Shown here: positions 19,184-29,293 of the stretch, one piece after another | How the letters are laid out: the number at the start of each line of letters is the position of its first letter | How positions within the stretch are numbered: the first letter of the stretch is position 1 | Assembly (NCBI RefSeq): GCF_003952385.1 | Contig: NZ_CP034444.1 | Span: forward strand, 620,001-684,000 | Length of the DNA stretch: 64,000 bases | Reading direction: 5' to 3' | DNA from: Mesorhizobium sp. M1D.F.Ca.ET.043.01.1.1 | GTDB lineage: Bacteria; Pseudomonadota; Alphaproteobacteria; Rhizobiales; Rhizobiaceae | Translations under genes and position numbers: made by a program | Notes under the pieces: model-generated | What the model was told of the DNA's origin: nothing | Databases searched by the model: none | The model's input: the letters and a program-made list of their open reading frames with translations, nothing else

Positions 19184-19783
19184 ATGAAACCCGCCCTGCT
19201 GCTTTCCGCCCTGCTGCTCGCCACGCCCGCTCTCGCCGACTGGAAGCCGGTTGAGAAGGTCGAGACCTATGCAATCTCGGGGCAAACGGTGGAGGCGCTC
19301 TATGTCTCGATCGGCGAGAAAGGCCCGGTGATCGGCAAGGATTCGGCCGGCAATGAGCGGCGGGCGATCGCGCACACTTTCTTCAAGCTGACCTGGCAGC
19401 GGGACTACCGGCCGCAAGGCGGTGCCTGCGTGCTGAAGACGGCGCGGCCAAAACTCATCATCACCTATACGCTGCCCAAACCCGCCGGGAAACTTGCCCC
19501 CGCCGTGCAGGCGCGCTGGAATGCGTTTGCCGATGGTCTCGCCGCGCATGAGAAGGTGCACGGCGCCGGCATCGTCGGCATGGTGGACAAGATCGTCGCC
19601 TTCAGCACTGGCCTCACCGTCGCCGACGACCCCGGCTGCACGAAGATCAGGGCGGAGCTGACGCAATATCTCGACCAGCTCTCCAGGGCCCAGCGCCAGG
19701 CCAGCCACGATTTCGACAAGGCGGAGTTCGGCCAGGGCGGAAATTTGCAGAAGCTGATCGCGGCGTTTTTGATCGGGGGCTGA
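19184..19783 (+). CDS. DUF922-type secreted putative Zn-dependent peptidase
   Basis: 199 aa from ATG 19184. Signal peptide in residues 1-18 ('MKPALLLSALLLATPALA'). The mature chain contains 'GLAAHEKVHG', an HExxH zinc-peptidase motif, after 'ARWNAFADGL', as in the DUF922 family. Two Cys ('GGACVLK' and 'DPGCTK') may form a disulfide. It is expected in the periplasm. Proteolytic activity is predicted from the motif only; the third zinc ligand is not clear. Confidence 0.75.
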   Translation: MKPALLLSALLLATPALADWKPVEKVETYAISGQTVEALYVSIGEKGPVIGKDSAGNERRAIAHTFFKLTWQRDYRPQGGACVLKTARPKLIITYTLPKPAGKLAPAVQARWNAFADGLAAHEKVHGAGIVGMVDKIVAFSTGLTVADDPGCTKIRAELTQYLDQLSRAQRQASHDFDKAEFGQGGNLQKLIAAFLIGG

Positions 19784-20160
19784 GAGGGGCCGGGTATCGG
19801 CCGGTTGATCGGCGGCAAAGCCGCGGCCCAAAGCGCGTCGCGATCTTTCAGGTTTGCTCCACGCGCTTTAGGTTTTGATCATACGCATGGCCGGTTCTTA
19901 CTTTCGCGAGACATGCCCCAGCTTGACTTCGCCTCGCGGCGGGCTTTGCCCGTTGTCCCCAACGGCGAAAGTATAAGCGTGCGCGCCGCCGCTTTACAGG
20001 CGGATTTGGTAGCGCTACCGTTTCACAGTCGCGTGACCCGGGGGGAGCTGGGGCAGACGTCGCCGACGCCAGTGGTGGATGCTTGCCGGCATCCGTTTCA
20101 GCCACACCTGATAGAAACGGGTCTCCGCGAGACTTCGCAGGGACGATCGGGAGGAATGCG
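19784..20160. promoter_or_regulatory. Leader/regulatory region of the sugar ABC operon
   Basis: 377 bp without a gene. The first 90 bp (GCGCGTCGCGATCTTTCAGG ... TTTAGGTTTTGATCATACGC) resembles a dispersed Mesorhizobium repeat. The second half holds the operator-like palindrome at 20008-20019 and ends with the GGGAGGA ribosome site before ATG 20161. No convincing -35/-10 pair could be chosen by eye. Confidence 0.4.
20008..20019. promoter_or_regulatory. LacI-type operator candidate GGTAGCGCTACC
   Basis: A perfect 12-bp palindrome with a central CG, about 140 bp before the ABC ATPase gene. Palindromes of this form are typical of LacI-family operators in alphaproteobacterial sugar-transport operons. 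No LacI gene is adjacent, so the regulator would act from elsewhere. Confidence 0.55.
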
Positions 20161-21237
<1,077 letters not shown>

Positions 21238-21273
21238 GCCACCCAGCGAGGAAACACACAGGAGGAGACGAGC

Positions 21274-22599
21274 ATGAAGTTCACCAGACGCGACGTGATC
21301 CGCACGACCGCCGGCGCGGCCGCCGGAGCCTTGGGCAGCCGCTTTGTCGGCTCGGCGGCCTTTGCGCAGGACGCCCTCACCTACAAGCCCGAGGACGGTG
21401 CGAAGCTCAGGCTGCTGCGCTGGTCGCCCTTCGTGCAGGGCGACGAGGACCAGTGGCTGAAGAACACCAAGCGGTTCACCGAGGCCACCGGCGTGGAGGT
21501 CCGCGTCGACAAGGAAAGCTGGGAGGATATCCGGCCGAAGGCGGCGGTTGCCGCCAATGTCGGCTCCGGCCCCGACCTGATGCTGGTCTGGTTCGACGAT
21601 CCGCACCAATATCCCGACAAGCTGCTCGACGTGACCGAACTCGGCGACTATCTCGGCAAGAAATATGGCGGCTGGCACGATGGGCCGAAGCAGTATGCGA
21701 CGCGCGAGGGCAAGTTCCTCGGCCTGCCGCTTGCCACCATCGGCAACGCCATCGTCTATCGCGAAAGCTGGGTGAAGGAGGCCGGTTTCTCGGAATTTCC
21801 GAAGGACACGGCCGGCTTTCTCGAACTTTGCAAGGCGCTCAAGGCGAAGGGCCATCCGGCCGGCTTCACGCATGGCCACGGCGTCGGCGACGGCAACAAT
21901 TACGCGCATTGGCTGCTGTGGAGCCATGGCGGCCAGATGGTCGACGAGAAAGGCAAGGTGACGATCAACAGCCCCGAGACCCTGAAGGCGATCGAATACG
22001 CGCAGGAGCTCTACAAGACCTTCATCCCGGGCACGGAAAGCTGGCTCGACGTCAACAACAACCGCGCCTTCCTGGCCGGCGAAGTGAGCGTCATCGCCAA
22101 CGGCATCTCCGTTTACAACACGGCCAAGGTCAACAAGGACAAGGATCCGAAACTGACCGAAATCGCCAAGGACATGCGCACGACCAACCTGCCGATCGGT
22201 CCGGTCGGGAAATCGGTCGAGCTGTTCCAGGTGACCACGGCCGTCATCTTCAACTACACGCCCTACCCCAACGCGGCCAAAGCCTATCTGCAGTTCATGT
22301 TCGAGGATCCGCAAATGTCGGACTGGATCACCTCGTCGGCCGGCTATTGCTGCCAGACGCTGAAGGCCTTCGACAGCAACCCGGTGTGGAAGGCCGATCC
22401 GAACAATGCGGCTTACGCGAAAGCCTCGGCGACGCTGCGTCCCAACGGCTATGCCGGGCCGCTCGGCTATGCCTCGGCGGCGACCATGGCCGACTATGTG
22501 CTGGTCGACATGTTCGCCAAGGCCGTGACGGGCCAGGCCACGCCGCAGGAGGCAATGGAAGAGGCGGAGAAGCGCGCCAACCGCTACTATCGCGTTTGA
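21274..22599 (+). CDS. Sugar ABC transporter binding protein with Tat-type signal
   Basis: 441 aa. The N-terminus 'MKFTRRDVIRTTAGAAAGALG' is a twin-arginine signal ('TRRDVIR'), ending near 'GSAAFAQD'; the folded protein is probably exported by Tat. The mature chain is a family-1 solute-binding protein of the carbohydrate type ('LRLLRWSPFVQGDEDQWL', 'SGPDLMLVWFDDPHQYP', 'NGISVYNTAKVNKDKDP'). It follows the ATPase by 36 bp with AGGAGGAG before the ATG and is probably co-transcribed with the permeases. The ligand cannot be read from sequence. Confidence 0.93.
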   Translation: MKFTRRDVIRTTAGAAAGALGSRFVGSAAFAQDALTYKPEDGAKLRLLRWSPFVQGDEDQWLKNTKRFTEATGVEVRVDKESWEDIRPKAAVAANVGSGPDLMLVWFDDPHQYPDKLLDVTELGDYLGKKYGGWHDGPKQYATREGKFLGLPLATIGNAIVYRESWVKEAGFSEFPKDTAGFLELCKALKAKGHPAGFTHGHGVGDGNNYAHWLLWSHGGQMVDEKGKVTINSPETLKAIEYAQELYKTFIPGTESWLDVNNNRAFLAGEVSVIANGISVYNTAKVNKDKDPKLTEIAKDMRTTNLPIGPVGKSVELFQVTTAVIFNYTPYPNAAKAYLQFMFEDPQMSDWITSSAGYCCQTLKAFDSNPVWKADPNNAAYAKASATLRPNGYAGPLGYASAATMADYVLVDMFAKAVTGQATPQEAMEEAEKRANRYYRV

Positions 22600-22707
22600 T
22601 CCTGTTCGTCGCCTGAACCGGGGTGGCAGCGCCCGTCGTCCGGAAGCATCCGGAATAAGGGCTGCCGCCCCGCACGCTGTACCAGACCTCGCACAGGAGC
22701 CCGCGCC

Positions 22708-23646
22708 ATGGCCGTGCCATCCGTTGCCGTTCAGCAACGTCCGTCGATGCTTTCGCGGCTCGCAGAAAGCCGCAACACCCTCGGCCTCGGCTTCATGCTG
22801 CCGGCGGCGGCGCTGCTCCTGGTCTTTCTCACCTATCCGCTGGGCCTCGGCATATGGCTCGGCTTCACCGATACGCGCATCGGCCGCCCGGGCATCTTCA
22901 TCGGCGCCGAGAACTATGAGTATCTGTGGAGCGACAGCGTATTCTGGCTCTCGGTCTTCAACACGCTGCTCTACACGGTCAGCGCTTCGATCCTGAAGTT
23001 CGTGCTGGGCCTCTGGCTGGCGCTCATCCTCAACGAGAAACTGCCCTTCAAGTCGTTCTTCCGCGCGGTGGTGCTGCTGCCCTGGGTGGTGCCGACGGTG
23101 CTGTCGGCCATCGCCTTCTGGTGGATCTACGATTCACAGTTCTCGATCCTGTCCTGGGCGCTGCAGCAGATGGGACTGATCGACCATCGCATCAACTTTC
23201 TCGGCGACCCGACCAATGCGCGCGCTTCCGTTATCGCGGCCAATGTCTGGCGCGGCATTCCCTTCGTCGCCATCACGCTGCTTGCCGGCCTGCAGACGAT
23301 CCCGCAATCGCTCTATGAAGCCGCTACGCTCGACGGCGCCAGCCGCTGGCAACTGTTCCGCCATGTGACGCTGCCGCTTCTGACGCCGATCATCGCCATC
23401 ACCATGACGTTTTCGGTACTGTTCACCTTCACCGATTTCCAGCTGATCTATGTGCTGACCCGCGGCGGGCCGGTGAACGCCACGCATCTGATGGCGACAT
23501 TGTCGTTCCAGCGCGGCATCTCAGGGGGCCAGCTCGGCGAAGGCGCTGCGATCGCCGTCGCCATGATCCCCTTCCTGCTGGCGGCGATCCTGTTCAGCTA
23601 TTTTGGCCTGCAACGGCGCAGGTGGCAGCAAGGCGGCGGAGACTGA
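22708..23646 (+). CDS. Sugar ABC transporter permease (MalF type)
   Basis: 312 aa with six predicted membrane helices, the first at about 25-45 ('GLGFMLPAAALLLVFLTYPLG'). The EAA loop that docks to the ATPase is 'YEAATLDGASRWQLFRHVTLPLL' near residues 200-225. It pairs with the next permease, with only 1 bp between the stop and the following ATG, so the two subunits are translationally coupled. CUT1-family sugar importer. Confidence 0.93.
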   Translation: MAVPSVAVQQRPSMLSRLAESRNTLGLGFMLPAAALLLVFLTYPLGLGIWLGFTDTRIGRPGIFIGAENYEYLWSDSVFWLSVFNTLLYTVSASILKFVLGLWLALILNEKLPFKSFFRAVVLLPWVVPTVLSAIAFWWIYDSQFSILSWALQQMGLIDHRINFLGDPTNARASVIAANVWRGIPFVAITLLAGLQTIPQSLYEAATLDGASRWQLFRHVTLPLLTPIIAITMTFSVLFTFTDFQLIYVLTRGGPVNATHLMATLSFQRGISGGQLGEGAAIAVAMIPFLLAAILFSYFGLQRRRWQQGGGD

Positions 23647-23647
23647 C

Positions 23648-24541
23648 ATGGCCGCGATCAAGGAAGTCGAGCGCATGGACACCGACGAAGGCGGCATGGG
23701 CTACCTGCAAAGCCTGCCGCGCCGCGTGGTGACGGTCTATCTGCCGCTGCTGGTGTTTCTGATCGTGCTGTTGTTTCCGTTCTACTGGATGACGATCACG
23801 GCGGTTAAGCCCAATGTCGAGATGACCGACTATGTGAACTACAACCCGTTCTGGGTGGTGCATCCGACGCTGGAGCACATACGCTACCTGCTCCTCGATA
23901 CCTCTTATCCCGGCTGGCTCTTCAACACGGTGATCATCTCCACCGCCGCCACCTTCCTGTCGCTGGCGGCCGCGGTGCTTGCCGCCTACGCGATCGAAAG
24001 GCTGCGGTTCTCGGGGGCGCGGCAGGTCGGTCTTGCCGTCTTCCTTGCCTATCTGGTGCCGCCCTCGATCCTGTTCATCCCGCTGTCGGTGATGGTGTTC
24101 AACCTCGGCCTCTACGACACGCCGTTCGCGCTGATCCTCACCTACCCGACCTTCCTGATCCCGTTCTGCACCTGGCTCCTGATGGGCTACTTCCGCTCGA
24201 TCCCGTTCGAGCTGGAGGAATGCGCGCTCATTGACGGAGCAACTCGCTGGCAGATCCTCACCAAGATCGTGCTGCCGCTGTCGGTCCCTGGCCTGATCTC
24301 GGCCGGCATCTTCGCCTTCACGCTCTCCTGGAACGAGTTCATCTACGCGCTGACCTTCATCCAGTCATCCGAGAAGAAGACGGTGCCGGTCGGCGTGCTC
24401 ACCGAGCTCGTCCGCTCCGACGTCTATGAATGGGGAGCGTTGATGGCAGGCGCGCTGATTGGCTCGCTGCCGGTGGTGGTGCTCTATTCCTTCTTCGTCG
24501 AGCACTATGTGTCCTCGATGACCGGCGCGGTGAAGGAATAA
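23648..24541 (+). CDS. Sugar ABC transporter permease (MalG type)
   Basis: 297 aa from ATG 23648. After a short cytoplasmic N-terminus there are six membrane helices, starting with 'VYLPLLVFLIVLLFPFYWM'. EAA loop: 'LEECALIDGATRWQILTKIVLPLS'. Typical MalG-type C-terminal subunit of CUT1 importers. Last gene of the ATPase - binding protein - permease - permease operon, which has all parts needed for one working importer. Confidence 0.93.
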   Translation: MAAIKEVERMDTDEGGMGYLQSLPRRVVTVYLPLLVFLIVLLFPFYWMTITAVKPNVEMTDYVNYNPFWVVHPTLEHIRYLLLDTSYPGWLFNTVIISTAATFLSLAAAVLAAYAIERLRFSGARQVGLAVFLAYLVPPSILFIPLSVMVFNLGLYDTPFALILTYPTFLIPFCTWLLMGYFRSIPFELEECALIDGATRWQILTKIVLPLSVPGLISAGIFAFTLSWNEFIYALTFIQSSEKKTVPVGVLTELVRSDVYEWGALMAGALIGSLPVVVLYSFFVEHYVSSMTGAVKE

Positions 24542-24596
24542 TTGTCGTCCCTGCATCGACCCGGCAATTGCACCGGTGTCGCAGCGTCAATGGAGG

Positions 24597-26051
24597 CTAC
24601 CGGATCGGAACCAGCTTCGCTGCCTCGCGGATGGCGCGCACGGCACCCGGATTGGTGACGGGATAGCCCGAGATGAAACCCTCCACCGAGAAGCCGGGAA
24701 ATTCCGCGCGCAGCCGGGCCGCGATGGCGGCGGCCTCCGGGCCGTCGCCCAGCGTGGCATGAGCGAGCATCAGGAAGATCAGCACATGCGGCGAATCCGG
24801 CGTGCTCCGCCGCAGCGCGGCTATGGCTTCTCGGTGCCTGCCGGCCGCGAACAGGACGCGGCCCTGCATGCCGAAATACCAAGGCGGCGCGATCGGGTTG
24901 AGGCGCATGGCGCGCTCGATGAGCGGGATGGCTTCGGCCGGATCGCCGGCGACCAGCGCCCTGCTGCCGGCAAGCAGTGCCAGCGTGTCGGCATGGTTGG
25001 CGCCGCATTCGAAGGCGCGCCGGTGGGCACTTTCGGCCGCCTCGAGATCGCCAAGGCAGCCCATGAGATCGCCGAAGCAGGTGTACGCGGCGCTGTCGCT
25101 CGGGTCGAACCGCAGCGCGTTCTCGACCGCCCAGCGCCATTTCCCGATCGAGGCGTTCAGGTCGTCGCCGTACCCGTTGCACGCTTCGATCGAATAGGCA
25201 TAGGCGAGTTCGGTCCAGGCCCTGACCAGGGTCGGGTCAAGCTCGAGCGCGCGTGAGAACAGCCTGATGGCCTCCCTGTTGCCGCTGCGGCTGAAGGTGT
25301 TGTGCTGCTCGACACCCAAGAGATAGCAGTCATAAGCGCGTAGGCTGGCCGGCGGCTTGCGGCGGATCGCATTGCGGCCGACCGTGGCGATCGCGCCGAA
25401 ACAGCCGGCAAGCACGTTGATGACGCTTTCGGTCAGGCTGTCCTGCAGCGCGAAGATGTCCTCCACGGGCCGGTCGAAGCGTTCGCTCCACAGGCTGACG
25501 CCGGTGCGCGCATCGGCGAGTTCCATCGTCAGCCGCACGCGCCGCGCGTCGGCGCGCAACTGGCCGGACAGAATATAAGCCGCGCCCAGGGCCTTGCCGT
25601 CGGCGGCGAAATCGGCCGGCTTGCTGCCCAGCGCCTTCATGGTGTGGAAGGCAACGACCGGCAGATCCGCGTAGCGCGCAAGGTCGACCGTGATGTCCGA
25701 CGACAGGCCGTCGGCAAAGCGGCGCCAGTGCTCGTCGGCGCTCAGGCATTCGATGGGAAATATCGCCAGCACGGGCGAAGCGTCGGTCACGGCCGGCGGC
25801 CCGGCCGGCGCCGTGCCGATGGCGTTGATGTGCATGGCGAGCGCGACCTTGCTGCGCACGCCAAGCTTTTCATAGATCGCCGCGAGATGGGTGCGCACGG
25901 TGGACGGCGCGATGACCAGCGCCTCGCCGATCTCGCGATAGGTCAGGCCGGCCGCGAATTTTTCCGCCACGGCGCGTTCGCGCTCGGATAAGGCCGGCAA
26001 GGGCTTGCCCGGCGAAAGCGCGGACGGTGTGGGCGTCGCGTCGTGGTTCAT
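24597..26051 (-). CDS. LuxR-type HTH / TolB-like / TPR regulator
   Basis: 484 aa. A LuxR-family HTH at the N-terminus (about 20-80: 'LSERERAVAEKFAAGLTYREIGEALVIAPSTVRTHLAAIYEKLGV'), unusual because GerE-type domains are mostly C-terminal. It is followed by a TolB-like region (about 90-210: 'VLAIFPIECLSADEHWRRFADGLSSDITVDLARY') and TPR-type repeats (about 250-460). The last two modules occur in CadC/adenylate cyclase-like signalling proteins. Soluble, so probably a cytoplasmic regulator. It converges on the ABC operon. A second protein with the same TolB/TPR body but a different DNA-binding head is encoded at 26849-28444. Confidence 0.85.
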   Translation of the reverse strand: MNHDATPTPSALSPGKPLPALSERERAVAEKFAAGLTYREIGEALVIAPSTVRTHLAAIYEKLGVRSKVALAMHINAIGTAPAGPPAVTDASPVLAIFPIECLSADEHWRRFADGLSSDITVDLARYADLPVVAFHTMKALGSKPADFAADGKALGAAYILSGQLRADARRVRLTMELADARTGVSLWSERFDRPVEDIFALQDSLTESVINVLAGCFGAIATVGRNAIRRKPPASLRAYDCYLLGVEQHNTFSRSGNREAIRLFSRALELDPTLVRAWTELAYAYSIEACNGYGDDLNASIGKWRWAVENALRFDPSDSAAYTCFGDLMGCLGDLEAAESAHRRAFECGANHADTLALLAGSRALVAGDPAEAIPLIERAMRLNPIAPPWYFGMQGRVLFAAGRHREAIAALRRSTPDSPHVLIFLMLAHATLGDGPEAAAIAARLRAEFPGFSVEGFISGYPVTNPGAVRAIREAAKLVPIR

Positions 26052-26215
26052 CCGATCCCCTGCCCGCGGACGGGAACATTATCAAACGTCCGCCACCGCA
26101 AAAAATACTACAAATGCAGGACCTAAAACACTGCATGCGGCCGATGGCTCGGCAGGGCATCACGGTTCAGGCTCCCCGCATGCCCTCGATGAGGGCCATT
26201 CATTCCGAGGAGCCG

Positions 26216-26473
26216 ATGATGAAACCGACGTTGAACACGATTTCCGACTTCCACGGCGCCGTGCGCCTCGATGTCCGCGACCCGCCGACCGGCGAAGGCC
26301 TGTTGCCCCGCCGTCCCGGCCTGTTCGGCCTTTTCGCCGTGTGGCGCGAGCGGGCCCGCTTCCGCGCGGAGCTGGCGCTCAAGGCGCGCGACACGCCATA
26401 TCTGATCGGCGATATCGGCCTGACGATGGACGACGTGCGCGAGGAACTGGCGAAACCGTTCTGGCGGCGATAG
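26216..26473 (+). CDS. DUF1127 domain protein
   Basis: 85 aa from ATG 26216 (a second ATG follows directly), with GAGGAG upstream. The C-terminal half 'FAVWRERARFRAELALKARDTPYLIGDIGLTMDDVREELAKPFW' is the DUF1127 (YjiS-like) motif: a short amphipathic helix and the conserved 'L.D.GLT..D...E' ending. Small DUF1127 proteins in alphaproteobacteria have been linked to RNA turnover and phosphate or carbon regulation. It sits between two TolB/TPR regulator genes. Confidence 0.8.
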   Translation: MMKPTLNTISDFHGAVRLDVRDPPTGEGLLPRRPGLFGLFAVWRERARFRAELALKARDTPYLIGDIGLTMDDVREELAKPFWRR

Positions 26474-26608
26474 GCGGAACAATTCAGCAAAAAATCAGCA
26501 GTCGTTCAGGACGGCGGGCACCTTTCGCAGCGATGCTTGCGCAAACAGCCGATGAGCGACCCTGCAGCGAGCACCGCTCCGCTGCCGCTGGCTACCTGGA
26601 GGTTGATC

Positions 26609-26836
26609 ATGCATATCAACGCCGAAGCGCCGTTCCCGCCCGCGCAACTGGCTCGAGAGGAGATGCTTCGTTTCCTTTCGACCGGCTTTGCCGGCCCCTG
26701 TTGCGGCGAGAGCAACGAGATGCTGGCCTACCTCGAAGGGGTGGCGTCCGGCGAGAAAGCCCCGACCACCGAGCCGCCCGGACCAAGGTTTCGCCTGCGC
26801 GGCCTCTTTTCAGGCTTGAACTTGTTTCCAGCTTGA
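26609..26836 (+). CDS. Small hypothetical protein
   Basis: 75 aa from ATG 26609, chosen for TGGAGG six bases upstream. It contains 'MLRFLSTGFAGPCCGESNEMLAYLEGVASGEKAP' with an adjacent Cys pair and a proline-rich end. No signal peptide or membrane segment. It follows the DUF1127 gene by 135 bp and ends 12 bp before the next regulator gene. Not recognised. Confidence 0.5.
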   Translation: MHINAEAPFPPAQLAREEMLRFLSTGFAGPCCGESNEMLAYLEGVASGEKAPTTEPPGPRFRLRGLFSGLNLFPA

Positions 26837-26848
26837 CCTTGCCGGCAT

Positions 26849-28444
26849 TTGCCATTCCCATTGACGGCGCGCGATGAAGCGCGGCGATGGGGCAAGAGCT
26901 TGGCGCTACGGATCGGCGGCGCGGTGCTCGATCTCGACCGGGGTACGCTCCGGCGTGACGGCGAGATCGTGCCGGTCCGGCCGAAGACCCTGGAGCTGCT
27001 GGCCTATCTGACGCGCAATCCCGGCCGTGTGCTGAGCAAGGAAGAGTTGCTGCAGGCTGTCTGGCCGGGAATCATCGTCTCCGACGACTCCCTCACCCAA
27101 TCGATCCACGATGCACGCAAATCGATCGGCGACGAAGCGCAGGCGCTGATCCGCACCGTGCCGCGCCGCGGCTATCTGTTCCAAGCCCCCGAGGTCGAGG
27201 CGGCAACTCCGCATGCCGGCGCCATGGCTGCCGCCCGGGCGGAGCCGATGGTGGCCGTCCTGCCGTTCCATGTCGATCCGGCCGACAGCGCCGCCAAGGC
27301 GTTGTTCGACGGCGCGGTCGAGGAGATCACCAATGCGCTCTCCTACTTCAAGACCGTCACCGTGCTGGCGCGTCATTCCGCATTCGCTCTGGCCGAATAT
27401 TCGCGCGAGGACATCCGCGCGACCGCCGAACGCCTCGGGGCCGACTATGTCAGTGAAGGCAGCGTCGAGACTGCCGGAGCGGATTACAGCGCACGGGTGG
27501 TCCTGACCGAAACGGCGTCCGGCCGGCGCGTCTGGGCCCAGACCTTCACTTTCGCCAAAGGCGAGATCTTCACGTTCCAGACGATGGTGGCGCAACGCAT
27601 CGTGACGGCCCTGGTCGCCAGCGTCGAAAGCGCGGTGATGCGGCGCGGCCTGCCCGCCGCGGCAGCCAATGTCGAAGCCTATCTGCATTTCCTGCGCGGG
27701 AAGGAATTGCTGCGCAGCTATGGCGAACGGGTCAACCAGGATGCGCGCGAGCATTTCCTCAAGGCCATCGAGCTCGATCCTCGTTCTGGCCTGGCGAACG
27801 CCTATCTGGCGCTCGCAGATGTCATCATCGGCGGCTACGCCGATGCGCCACGCGCCGTGCTCGACCAGGCGCGGGACCGCGCGCTGCATGCCATCGCGCT
27901 TAGTCCCGACGAGGCGCGATGCCACCGCATGCTGGCGCTGATCCTGCTTTATCGCGGCCGTGACGAGTACGACGCCGCCGAAAAACATTTCGCCCGCGCG
28001 GTCGATCTCAATCCCTATGACGCCGACACGCTGGCGCAGACCGGCTTCTTCCGCGCCATGCGCGGTGACGGCGAGGCTGGGCTCGCCCTGCTCGACAAAG
28101 CCGTCCAGCTCAATCCCATGCATCCGACCTGGTATTATTACGATCGCGGCGAAGCCCTGCTGGCCGTCGGCCGCTATCAGGAAGCGGCGGCATCCTTCTC
28201 ATGCCTGCCCCGCAAGAGCGCCTGGCAATGGGCGCGGCTGGCCGCATGCCACGCATTTGCCGGCGACCATGGTAAGGCGTTGGCCTGCGTCAGGGAAGGT
28301 CGCGCCTTGGAGCCTGACCTCACCATCGCCCAGATCGTCCGGGAGATGCGCATGGAACGTGCTGAGGACCGCGAACGACTCCGTCGCGGGCTCGAGCTCG
28401 CCGGCTGGGACGCGCCGGCTGTATCGGCCGGGACCCCTCCCTAG
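26849..28444 (+). CDS. Winged-helix (OmpR/CadC type) / TolB-like / TPR regulator
   Basis: 531 aa if it starts at TTG 26849; the start is uncertain because no ATG precedes the DNA-binding domain, and TTG 26861 or 26900 are alternatives. Winged helix at about 20-115 ('LDLDRGTLRRDGEIVPVRPKTLELLAYLTRNPGRVLSKEELLQAVWP', 'RTVPRRGYLF'), TolB-like segment at about 130-260, and TPRs at about 285-510. No membrane helix between the winged helix and the TolB part, unlike CadC, so it is probably a soluble regulator. Its last 4 bp overlap the convergent VOC gene. Confidence 0.85.
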   Translation: MPFPLTARDEARRWGKSLALRIGGAVLDLDRGTLRRDGEIVPVRPKTLELLAYLTRNPGRVLSKEELLQAVWPGIIVSDDSLTQSIHDARKSIGDEAQALIRTVPRRGYLFQAPEVEAATPHAGAMAAARAEPMVAVLPFHVDPADSAAKALFDGAVEEITNALSYFKTVTVLARHSAFALAEYSREDIRATAERLGADYVSEGSVETAGADYSARVVLTETASGRRVWAQTFTFAKGEIFTFQTMVAQRIVTALVASVESAVMRRGLPAAAANVEAYLHFLRGKELLRSYGERVNQDAREHFLKAIELDPRSGLANAYLALADVIIGGYADAPRAVLDQARDRALHAIALSPDEARCHRMLALILLYRGRDEYDAAEKHFARAVDLNPYDADTLAQTGFFRAMRGDGEAGLALLDKAVQLNPMHPTWYYYDRGEALLAVGRYQEAAASFSCLPRKSAWQWARLAACHAFAGDHGKALACVREGRALEPDLTIAQIVREMRMERAEDRERLRRGLELAGWDAPAVSAGTPP

Positions 28445-28860
28445 AAGCTGATCTCCACGGCCGCGGCGCTCCGCCTGGCCTCCCCATGGAACACCGCCTC
28501 GATGTTGTTGCCGTCGGGGTCGAGCAGGAAGGCGGCGTAGTAGCCGGGGTGGTAGGGGCGCTCGCCCGGCACACCGTTGTCCCTGCCGCCGGCGGCCAGC
28601 CCCGCCTGGTAGAAGGCGTCGACCATCGCGCGGTCCTTGGCCTGGAAGGCGAGATGGTGGCGACCGGTGAGCACGCCTTGCGCCGCCCGGCTGTCGGCGC
28701 TGGAGACGAACAGCTCGTCGGCCCAAAAGTAATCGTCGGCCTCGCCGCCGACCGGAATGCCCAGCACCTCGAACGCCGCGCCATAGAAGCGCCGGCTGGC
28801 CTTCAGGTCGCGCACGACAAGCTGGATGTGGTCGATGAGCCGGCCGCGATAGAGTTCCAT
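28441..28860 (-). CDS. VOC family protein (glyoxalase/dioxygenase superfamily)
   Basis: 139 aa from ATG 28860, preceded by AGGAGG. One VOC module pair: 'DHIQLVVRDLKASRRFYGAAFEVLGIPVGG' at the start and 'FLLDPDGNNIEAVFHG' at the end, giving the metal-ligand pattern His-...-His-...-Glu ('HHLAFQAK' in the middle). Similar to small lactoylglutathione lyase-like enzymes of unknown substrate. The predicted fold is reliable; the reaction is not. Confidence 0.88.
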   Translation of the reverse strand: MELYRGRLIDHIQLVVRDLKASRRFYGAAFEVLGIPVGGEADDYFWADELFVSSADSRAAQGVLTGRHHLAFQAKDRAMVDAFYQAGLAAGGRDNGVPGERPYHPGYYAAFLLDPDGNNIEAVFHGEARRSAAAVEISF

Positions 28861-28948
28861 GGGTGTCCTCCTGGTTGAGGGGGTCAATCTAGAGGGGGCT
28901 GGCGTGCGGTCAATGCGGGGTATGGCGGTCTGCTGACACTGAGATGTC

Positions 28949-29120
28949 GGCGGGACAGCGCCCCTCTCTGGCCTGCCGGCCATCTCCCCACAAGGAGGAG
29001 ATCGGCCTTCACGCGGCCTTTCGTTAATCTCCAACATTGCAGGAAAGCGCCTGCGCCTAAGCTGCCACTCTCACCCCAAGTGGGGGAGATGTCCGGCAGG
29101 ACAGAGGGGGCGCGAAGGAA
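28949..29120. repeat. Composite palindromic repeat, copy B (inverted relative to copy A)
   Basis: Read on the minus strand this ~172-bp unit matches the unit at 4505-4680 along most of its length: TTCCTTCGCGCCCCCTCTGT..CCTGCCGG at one end, two CATCTCCCC-type hairpins, and GGCCGGCAGGCCAGAG at the other. The middle is less conserved. The 433-bp gap 28861-29293 holds this repeat; the rest up to the transporter gene shows no gene. Confidence 0.8.
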
Positions 29121-29293
29121 CTCAGCCTTGCAGGCGACAGCCCAATATTCCACCCCAACAAAATCCGGATAAAAAATGCAACCAGATTGTAGGATCGGCT
29201 TCTCCTGCGGCGTCCTTCGGACGCAAGCGGCACGATGAACCTGGCAAAAGCGTGCCGCATCAAACAGGATGCCTTACGGCATGGAGACGAACC

